Positions 1 through 4,436 of a DNA stretch of 6,155 bases are shown in pieces. The DNA comes from an uncultured Rhodanobacter sp. (GTDB taxonomy: Bacteria; Pseudomonadota; Gammaproteobacteria; Xanthomonadales; Rhodanobacteraceae). Position 1 is the first letter of the stretch; each line of letters begins with the position of its first letter. The notes beneath the pieces are model-generated. The model was not told the origin of the DNA and made no database searches. It saw nothing but the letters and a program-made list of their open reading frames with translations. Location: assembly GCA_937906285.1 (NCBI GenBank), contig CALCWL010000033.1, forward strand, positions 1 to 6,155, given 5' to 3'. The position numbers were made by a program, and so were the translations under genes.

Positions 1-1173
1 CGGGCCGTAGCAGGCGGCGCGCAGGATCGCGCGGATCTGGGTGGTGAACACGGCCGGGTAGCGCAAGGACAGGCGCACGCCGCGCACGCCGAGCGCGGGG
101 TTGTCCTCGCCGCGCAGCGACAGGCCGGCGGCGTCTGCCTTGTCGGCGCCGAGATCCAGCGTGCGGATCGTCACCGGCAGGCCGCCCATGCCCATCACCA
201 GGTCGCGATAGGCGATGAACTGCTCGTCCTCGGAGGGCAGCGCGCGTTTGCGCAGGAACAGGAACTCGGTGCGGTACAGACCCACGCCGTCCGCGCCGCG
301 GGCGCGCGCCATCGCCACGTCGGCCGGGGTTTCGGCATTGGCCAGCAGGGCGATCTCGACACTGTCGCGGGTGCGCGTGGGCGCGTTGGCCAGTTTGGCC
401 AGACGGCGTCCTTCGTCGGCGGCTTCGCGCTGCCACGCGCGGTAGCGGGAAAGATCCTGCGCGGTGGGGTGTACCACCGTTTCGCCGCGCTCGGCGTCGA
501 GCAGGATCAGGTCGTCGTCGTGGATGTCGGCCAGCGCGTCGCGCGTGCCCACCAGCATCGGCAGACCGAGGCTGCGCGCCAGGATCGCGCTGTGCGAATA
601 GGCGCTGCCGGAGCTGGCGACCACGCCGAGCAGGCCGGCGCCGGCCAGTTGCGCCATGTCGGCCGGGGCGATCGAGTCGGCGATCAGGATCTCGCCGACG
701 CGGGCGGCCAGCTTGCGCTCCTCCGCGCTGGTCTGGCGCTGCAGCGCGGAGATCACCCGGTTGATCACCTGCTCGACGTCCTCCTTGCGGCTGCGCAGGT
801 AGGGGTCGTCCATCGCCTCGAACACCGCGGCCAAGCGGTCGCGCTGTTTTTTCAGCGCCGCGCCGGGGCGGTAGCGGCCGATGCGCACCAGGTCGTCCAG
901 CCCGCGCAGTAGCTCGGCATCGTCCAGCAGCAGGCTGTGCGCGTCGATGAACTCGTTGACCTCGCGCGCCAGCGCGCCGTGCAGCTTGCCGCGCAGTTCG
1001 CGCAATTCCTGCCGCGCGGTTTCCAGCGCCCGGTGCAGCAGCTGCAACTGCTCCTCGACCTCGCCTTCCTCCAGCGGGCGGGTGTCGACCGCGTAGCGAC
1101 TGGGCTGCACCAGCCGCGCGCGGCCCAGCGCCATGCCGCGCGCCGCCAGGGTGCCGGGGAGGACGTGTCTCAC
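1..1173 (-). CDS. ptsI: PTS enzyme I (phosphoenolpyruvate-protein phosphotransferase), 3' end outside window
   Basis: This cytosolic enzyme takes phosphate from phosphoenolpyruvate and passes it to HPr, starting the PTS phosphorelay. The window holds the first 391 codons; the family is usually about 570-580 residues, so roughly the last third is missing, including the catalytic Cys of the PEP-binding domain. The N-terminal strand GTLAARGMALGRA (residues 7-19) is typical of the family. The phospho-acceptor is His194 in YSHSAILARSLGLPMLVG. The start of the PEP-binding barrel is seen as GVGLYRTEFLF (about 297-307), VTIRTLDLGADK (about 334-345) and NPALGVRGVRLSL (about 358-370). The start is GTG at 1173: it is the only start codon that keeps the N-terminal strand, since the next ATG (codon 14) would cut it off. 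An AGGGGG Shine-Dalgarno-like run lies six bases upstream inside a perfect hairpin. No GAF domain is present, so this is a PtsI type and not PtsP. It is separated from ptsH by a 150-bp repeat-rich spacer. The identification is firm. Confidence 0.96.
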   Translation of the reverse strand, partial: MRHVLPGTLAARGMALGRARLVQPSRYAVDTRPLEEGEVEEQLQLLHRALETARQELRELRGKLHGALAREVNEFIDAHSLLLDDAELLRGLDDLVRIGRYRPGAALKKQRDRLAAVFEAMDDPYLRSRKEDVEQVINRVISALQRQTSAEERKLAARVGEILIADSIAPADMAQLAGAGLLGVVASSGSAYSHSAILARSLGLPMLVGTRDALADIHDDDLILLDAERGETVVHPTAQDLSRYRAWQREAADEGRRLAKLANAPTRTRDSVEIALLANAETPADVAMARARGADGVGLYRTEFLFLRKRALPSEDEQFIAYRDLVMGMGGLPVTIRTLDLGADKADAAGLSLRGEDNPALGVRGVRLSLRYPAVFTTQIRAILRAACYGP

Positions 1174-1197
1174 GATTGGCCCCCCTGGGGGCCAATC
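1174..1197 (-). promoter_or_regulatory. Perfect inverted repeat sequestering the ptsI ribosome binding site
   Basis: On the minus strand, GATTGGCCCCC (1197-1187) and GGGGGCCAATC (1184-1174) are exact 11-base complements separated by two bases. As RNA this gives a stem of about 10 bp closed by a four-base loop. The base next to the right arm is the G of the ptsI GTG start, and the G-run in the right arm is the only plausible Shine-Dalgarno sequence. The structure is seen directly; a role in holding down enzyme I translation is inferred. Little T follows the hairpin, so it does not look like an intrinsic terminator. Confidence 0.6.
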
Positions 1198-1199
1198 GC

Positions 1200-1319
1200 G
1201 GGAATAGGGGATAGGGAATAGGGAATAGGCAAAGCAGAAAGCAAGGTGCTTGCGGGAAGCGGGGCGCCCGTGGGCACTCCGCTTCTTACCATTTCCGATT
1301 CCCTATTCCCGATTCCCTG
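1200..1319. repeat. Intergenic heptamer-repeat element (GGGAATA x4 facing TTCCCTA/TTCCCGA x4)
   Basis: Four tandem heptamers of GGGAATA type fill 1200-1227 (the second is GGGGATA). Four heptamers of the complementary TTCCC(T/G)A type fill 1292-1319, the outermost ones slightly degenerate. The two blocks are inverted relative to each other and can pair into a long imperfect stem around a central segment of about 64 bases. The centre holds its own small hairpins: GCAAG/CTTGC at 1241-1253, and GAAGCGG (1256-1262) with CCGCTTC (1279-1285). Blocks of this kind are, from memory, common in intergenic spaces of Xanthomonadaceae genomes. The element fills the ptsH-ptsI spacer, starting within about five bases of the ptsH stop, so it may affect mRNA stability or readthrough; that is inference. 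Confidence 0.75.
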
Positions 1320-1323
1320 CATC

Positions 1324-1593
1324 TCAGGCTCCCTCGTCGAACTTGCGCTCGAACAGCGCGATCACCGCCGCCAGGGCGGCTTCCTCGTCGGGGCCGTCGG
1401 CACGCACGGCCAGCGGCGTGCCGATGCCGGCGGCGAGCATCATCACGCCCATGATGCTTTGTGCGTTGACTTCACGGCCTTTGCTGACCAGCCAGACGGT
1501 GGATTTGAAGCCCTGCACCAGTTGCACCAGTTTGGCCGAGGCGCGTGCGTGCAGGCCGAGCTTGTTGGAGACGACGATTTCTTGTTCGAGCAT
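1324..1593 (-). CDS. ptsH: HPr phosphocarrier protein
   Basis: HPr is the small cytosolic phosphocarrier that accepts phosphate from enzyme I on a histidine and donates it to EIIA proteins. The 89-residue product has the usual family length. The phospho-acceptor His15 sits in LGLHARAS. The regulatory site Ser46 sits in NAQSIMGVMML, and both match the canonical numbering, so the start is ATG at 1593. No clear Shine-Dalgarno precedes it. The gene starts eight bases after the stop of the EIIA gene, so the two are almost certainly cotranscribed and probably translationally coupled. Ser46 is the normal target of HPr kinase/phosphorylase, yet hprK in the same cluster is disrupted, so the serine may no longer be modified. 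ptsI follows after an unusually long structured spacer. The identification is firm. Confidence 0.97.
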   Translation of the reverse strand: MLEQEIVVSNKLGLHARASAKLVQLVQGFKSTVWLVSKGREVNAQSIMGVMMLAAGIGTPLAVRADGPDEEAALAAVIALFERKFDEGA

Positions 1594-1601
1594 GGGCAGT
1601 G

Positions 1602-1994
1602 TCAGGCGTGGTCGATGAAGATGCCGCCGCGGCCACCGCTGGCGGCGATTTCGGCCAGTTCGTCGAGCGGCTTCTCCGCGTAGTTGAGGACGCGCAGCAG
1701 CATCGGCAGGTTCAGCCCCGACACGCAGCGCAGCCGCACGCCGAGCGCGCCCAGCGACAGGCCGATGTTGCACGGCGTGGCACCGTACAGGTCGGCCAGG
1801 ATCAGCACGCCGCCGCCCTGGTCCAGCTCGCGTGCATGGTGGGCGGTGAGCGAACGCATGACCTCCGGGTCGGCTTCCGGCGGCACTTCCACCGCGGCCA
1901 CCCGCAGCGGCAGTTGCGGCATCACGTGGCGCGCGGCAGAGATCAGCGCCTGGCCGACCGCCTCGTGGGTCATCAGCAGCACGCCGACGCTCAT
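1602..1994 (-). CDS. PTS EIIA component, mannose (Man) family, stand-alone
   Basis: This is a single-domain EIIA of the mannose-type PTS family. It receives phosphate from HPr on a histidine near the N-terminus. The 130-residue product matches one EIIA-Man domain (about 130-140 residues). The phospho-acceptor His10 is in VLLMTHEAVGQ, and the family loop DLYGATPCN is at about residues 68-76, followed by SGLNLPMLLR (about 92-101). No EIIB, EIIC or EIID gene is in the window, so a regulatory role is more likely than sugar uptake; this is inferred from context. The gene lies 37 bases after the rapZ stop and eight bases before ptsH. The ATG at 1994 has only a weak AGAGG-like element 11 bases upstream. 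A 14-codon mini-ORF links the rapZ stop to this start by ATGA overlaps at both ends. The names manX or ptsA are sometimes used for such genes, but I do not assign one. Confidence 0.93.
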   Translation of the reverse strand: MSVGVLLMTHEAVGQALISAARHVMPQLPLRVAAVEVPPEADPEVMRSLTAHHARELDQGGGVLILADLYGATPCNIGLSLGALGVRLRCVSGLNLPMLLRVLNYAEKPLDELAEIAASGGRGGIFIDHA

Positions 1995-2031
1995 GGGAAT
2001 GACGGCCTCTGGAAGCAGTTCGTGCGCATCG

Positions 2032-2934
2032 TCATTCCAGTTCGCGGTGGAAGGTGAGCACGCCTTCGCGCCGGCTGCGATAGTGCGCGGCGAGTTTCTC
2101 CACCAGGTAGACCGAGCGGTGGCGCCCGCCGGTGCAGCCGATGGAGACGGTCAGGTAGCTGCGGTCGTCCTGCTCGAAGCGCGGGATCCAGCGGTCGAGC
2201 CAGCCGGCGGTGTCGGCGAAGTACTCGCCCACCATGGGCTCGGCGTCGAGGTATTCGCGCACCGGTGCGTCCTTGCCCGACAGCGGCCGCAGATGTGCCT
2301 GCCAGTGCGGGTTGGGCAGGCAGCGCGCATCGAACACGAAATCCGCATCCAGCGGCAGCCCGCGCTTGTACGCGAACGACTGGAACATCAGGGTCAGTCC
2401 CTCGGTGGCCTGCGCGTAGCCGGTGGCGACCAGCCGGCGCAGTTGATGCACGTTGAGGTCGCTGGAATCGATCACCTTCTCGGCGATCGCCATCAGCGGG
2501 CGCAGCAGCCGGCGTTCCTCGACGATGGCATCGGCCAGCGATACCCCGCGCAAGGCTAGCGGGTGGCGCCGGCGGGTTTCCGAGTAGCGCTTGATCAGCA
2601 CCTCGTCGCGGCAGTCGAGGAAGATCAGGTGCGGCTCCACCCCGGAGGCGGCCAGCTCGGACAGCACGGTGGGCAGGTGGGCGAAATCCTCGCCGCGATT
2701 GCGCACGTCCATGCCCACCGCGATGCGCCGGCGCCGGCTGCTGCGATCCTGCAGCACGGCCTGCACCAGGTGCGGCAGCAGGCTGCCGGGCAGGTTGTCG
2801 ACGCAATAGAACTCCAGATCCTCCAGCGCGCGCAGCGCCACCGTCTTGCCGCCACCGGACAGGCCGGTGAGCACGATCAGGTGGATGCCTTCGCGGGCGT
2901 TGAAGGGAGTCAGCGGTGGCTCGTTCTCGGTCAT
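2032..2934 (-). CDS. rapZ: RapZ RNase adaptor / nucleotide-binding protein
   Basis: RapZ (YvcJ/YhbJ family) is a cytosolic nucleotide-binding protein. In E. coli it directs RNase E to the small RNA GlmZ and so controls amino-sugar synthesis; that role is known there and only inferred here. The 300-residue product is slightly longer than the usual 280-290. The Walker A motif GLSGGGKT is at residues 24-31, followed by VALRALEDLEFYCVDNLPG (32-50). DVRN (76-79), PHLIFLDC (101-108) and SFAYKRGLPLDADFVFDAR (186-204) follow, then the C-terminal hallmark GCTGGRHRSVY (266-276). ATG at 2934 is used; it lies four bases after the hprK stop, an arrangement typical of translational coupling. Because hprK now terminates early, at 3217, ribosomes would no longer reach this junction in frame, which could reduce rapZ translation. 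The reading frame is intact and all key motifs are present. Confidence 0.96.
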   Translation of the reverse strand: MTENEPPLTPFNAREGIHLIVLTGLSGGGKTVALRALEDLEFYCVDNLPGSLLPHLVQAVLQDRSSRRRRIAVGMDVRNRGEDFAHLPTVLSELAASGVEPHLIFLDCRDEVLIKRYSETRRRHPLALRGVSLADAIVEERRLLRPLMAIAEKVIDSSDLNVHQLRRLVATGYAQATEGLTLMFQSFAYKRGLPLDADFVFDARCLPNPHWQAHLRPLSGKDAPVREYLDAEPMVGEYFADTAGWLDRWIPRFEQDDRSYLTVSIGCTGGRHRSVYLVEKLAAHYRSRREGVLTFHRELE

Positions 2935-2938
2935 GGGT

Positions 2939-3798
2939 TCACCACGGGGGCAGTCGGCGCAGCTGGTGCGCCTGGCGGTCGATGAAGGTTTGCGCCGGAT
3001 CGATGCCCTTGCTCTTCAGCGCGTGGCTGCGTACCGCGGCTTCGACCAGCACCGCGATGTTGCGGCCGGAGGCGACCGGGATGGTGATCATCGGCACCTG
3101 CACGTCGAGAATCTGGCGATGGCCGATGTCGCCGGTGAGGCGGGTGAGCGCATCGACCTCGCCGTCGTCGCGCAACGGCTTCAGGTGCACCACCAGGCGC
3201 AGGTACTTGGACGTCTTCACCGACATGTGGCCGAACATCTCGCGCACGTTGAGCACGCCCAGGCGACCAGGCGGTGGCCGCGGCTGATCAGTTCCAGCGC
3301 CAGCTCGCTCTTGCCCGAGCCGGCCTCGCCGGTGATCAGCACGCCGATCGAGAACACCTCCAGAAAGACGCCGTGCAGCGTGGTCTTGGCCGCCAGCATG
3401 CGCGCGAGGTGGTATTGCAGGTAGGTCAGCAACTCGTGGCCGCGCTTGGGGCTGATCCACAACGGCATGTCGGTTTCCTCGGCGACCTCGCGCAGGTCGG
3501 CGGGAACGGATTGATCCTTGGTCACGATCAGCGCCACCGGCTGGTAGGCGGCGATCTTGTGCATCACTTCCCAGCGCTGGCGCGAGTCGAGCCCGTCCAG
3601 GTAGTTGAGCTCCTCCGAGCCGATGATCTGGATCTTGTTCGGGTAGATGATGTTGAGGTAGCCGATTAGCGACGGTCGCCGCGCCTGCGCCACGCCCGGC
3701 TCCAGCAGCCGCGATTCGCCGCGCATGCCCGACACCCAGCGCAGTGCCATGCGCTCGTGCACGCCGTCGTAGAGTTGTCGCGCGCTGATCCGATCCAA
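2939..3798 (-). pseudogene. hprK: HPr kinase/phosphorylase, inactivated by internal frameshifting deletion
   Basis: HprK phosphorylates and dephosphorylates HPr on Ser46. The start is a TTG at 3798, with AAGGG eight bases upstream; it aligns the beginning (ISARQLYDGVHERMALRWV) with family members. Residues 1-179 are intact: the N-terminal domain (RRPSLIGYLN, LPLWISPKRGHELL-like segment near 110-124), the conserved LHG at 141-143, Walker A GEAGSGKS at 157-164, then ELALELISRGHRLVA. After Ala179 (codon 3264-3262) the frame reads 14 unrelated residues and stops at 3219-3217. From about 3262 down to 2939 another frame gives a normal C-terminus: LGVLNVREMFG, RLTGD, IPVASGRN, GIDPAQTFIDRQ. Families from Firmicutes and Xanthomonas, as I recall them, have 29 residues between RLVA and GLGV, beginning DD and ending EVR. 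The gap fits a 91-bp deletion, which also matches the observed frame change. The catalytic Asp pair is lost, so even correcting the frame would not restore activity. An assembly error is the alternative. Confidence 0.88.
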
Positions 3799-3847
3799 GG
3801 CTGCGGCCCTTGTGTCGCGTGATGGGCGACAAGCGGCCGCCCGAACC

Positions 3848-3862
3848 GCCACCATTGTGCCA
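3848..3862 (-). promoter_or_regulatory. Candidate sigma-54 (-24/-12) promoter upstream of hprK
   Basis: On the minus strand the 15-mer TGGCAC-AATGG-TGGC matches the sigma-54 consensus TGGCAC-N5-TTGC at all fixed positions but one (T to G in the -12 element), with exact spacing. Initiation would fall near 3837, leaving a leader of about 39 bases before the TTG start of hprK. The match is seen in the sequence. Use by the sigma-54 encoded two genes upstream is inference, and one such match in GC-rich DNA could be chance. Confidence 0.3.
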
Positions 3863-3891
3863 GCTTGCGACTTGCGCAGCGTGCAGAGGCA

Positions 3892-3925
3892 AGCACGGCC
3901 CGCCGGAGAACCGGCGAGCCGTGCT
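3892..3925 (-). terminator. Long stem-loop after hpf (terminator-like, no T-tract)
   Basis: AGCACGGC (3892-3899) pairs with GCCGTGCT (3918-3925), and CGCCGG (3901-3906) pairs with CCGGCG (3911-3916), with one internal mismatch and a four-base loop. This gives 14 paired positions in a very G/C-rich hairpin, 32 bases downstream of the hpf stop. The sequence after it on the minus strand (TGCCTCTGC) lacks a run of T. It may be a weak or Rho-assisted terminator, or an mRNA 3'-end stabiliser separating hpf from hprK. Confidence 0.5.
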
Positions 3926-3957
3926 GATGCGAAGGGTCTCAAGCCGACGCGGATGGA

Positions 3958-4281
3958 TCAGCCGTACTGGCGCTCCTCGCGCGCCTCGCGCTGATGCTTG
4001 TCGGCGACTTTCTCGCGGTACTTGCGCAACTGGGCGACCAGCTTGTCGAACAGCACGTCGATGGAGGCGTACATGTCGGCCTCGGTGGCTTCGGCGTGCA
4101 GGGTGCCGCCGACCACGTTCAGGGTGCCGTCGGCGCGCTGCTGGAGCTTGTCCAGCGAGAGCACGATCACGAGGCTTTTCAGCTTGTCGTCGAGGCGGGT
4201 GAGGCGGTCGAGCTTGGCGGTGGCGTGGTCGCGCAGCGCCGGGGTGACTTCAATCTGCTGGCCGCTGAGTTGGAATTGCAT
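3958..4281 (-). CDS. hpf: Ribosome hibernation promoting factor, short form
   Basis: HPF binds the 30S subunit of idle ribosomes and promotes inactive 100S dimers in stationary phase. The 107-residue product is of the short type (about 95-110), without the extra dimerisation domain of long HPF. The N-terminus MQFQLSGQQIEVTPALRDHA (1-20) and the second helix TEADMYASIDVLFDKLVAQL are typical of the family. The tail is basic and polar (KYREKVADKHQREAREERQYG region). The start is ATG at 4281, preceded seven bases upstream by a strong GAGGAGG site; the open frame extends 25 codons further up but those residues do not resemble the family. The gene sits 155 bases after rpoN, the usual location. This gap contains a 6-bp hairpin (4308-4322), and I saw only a poor sigma-70-like match near 4374-4404. 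A stem-loop follows the gene. The identification is firm. Confidence 0.95.
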   Translation of the reverse strand: MQFQLSGQQIEVTPALRDHATAKLDRLTRLDDKLKSLVIVLSLDKLQQRADGTLNVVGGTLHAEATEADMYASIDVLFDKLVAQLRKYREKVADKHQREAREERQYG

Positions 4282-4293
4282 GGAGGCGCCTCC
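4282..4293 (-). promoter_or_regulatory. Perfect 12-bp palindrome containing the hpf Shine-Dalgarno
   Basis: GGAGGCGCCTCC is its own reverse complement and lies directly before the hpf ATG. On the minus strand its left half overlaps the GAGGAGG ribosome binding site, and its right half (CCTCC) is anti-Shine-Dalgarno-like. Local folding (GGAG/CTCC around a GCGC loop) could partly hide the site. The palindrome is seen; the regulatory effect is inferred. Confidence 0.4.
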
Positions 4294-4307
4294 TCTGGTG
4301 GTGCAGT

Positions 4308-4322
4308 GCCGCGTTTCGCGGC
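4308..4322 (-). other. Small hairpin in the hpf leader
   Basis: GCCGCG (4308-4313) and CGCGGC (4317-4322) form a perfect 6-bp stem with a three-base loop (AAA on the transcribed strand), 26 bases upstream of the hpf start and outside the ribosome binding site. It has no T-tract. A role is unknown; short G/C hairpins occur by chance in such DNA. Confidence 0.3.
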
Positions 4323-4436
4323 GGGTGGACGTGCCGCGATCGGCTCGACCTGGCACGCCTTTCAGTCATCTCGTCTACAACACATGGGAACACTTTGGCG
4401 ACAAGCAAGTTCCCGCCCGCGCCATGCCGCGACCGA

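Noticed and set aside
469..912. Plus-strand open frames across ptsI, ptsH/EIIA, rapZ and hprK (for example 469-912, 1545-2057, 1684-2559, 3994-4803)
   Set aside because: All lie opposite convincing minus-strand genes and show only composition-driven sequence without recognisable domains.
3217..3300. Programmed ribosomal frameshift joining the two halves of hprK
   Set aside because: A shift would restore the C-terminal frame but not the roughly 30 missing residues containing the catalytic aspartates, and no slippery heptamer was seen at the junction.
3217..3942. Starting hprK at the upstream ATG at 3942
   Set aside because: The extra 48 residues do not resemble HprK and would overlap the stem-loop and promoter candidate; the TTG at 3798 has an AAGGG site and aligns with the family N-terminus.
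4374..4404. Sigma-70 promoter for hpf (TTGTCG, 19 bases, TGTAGA on the minus strand)
   Set aside because: Only three of six -10 positions match and the spacer is long; too weak to annotate.
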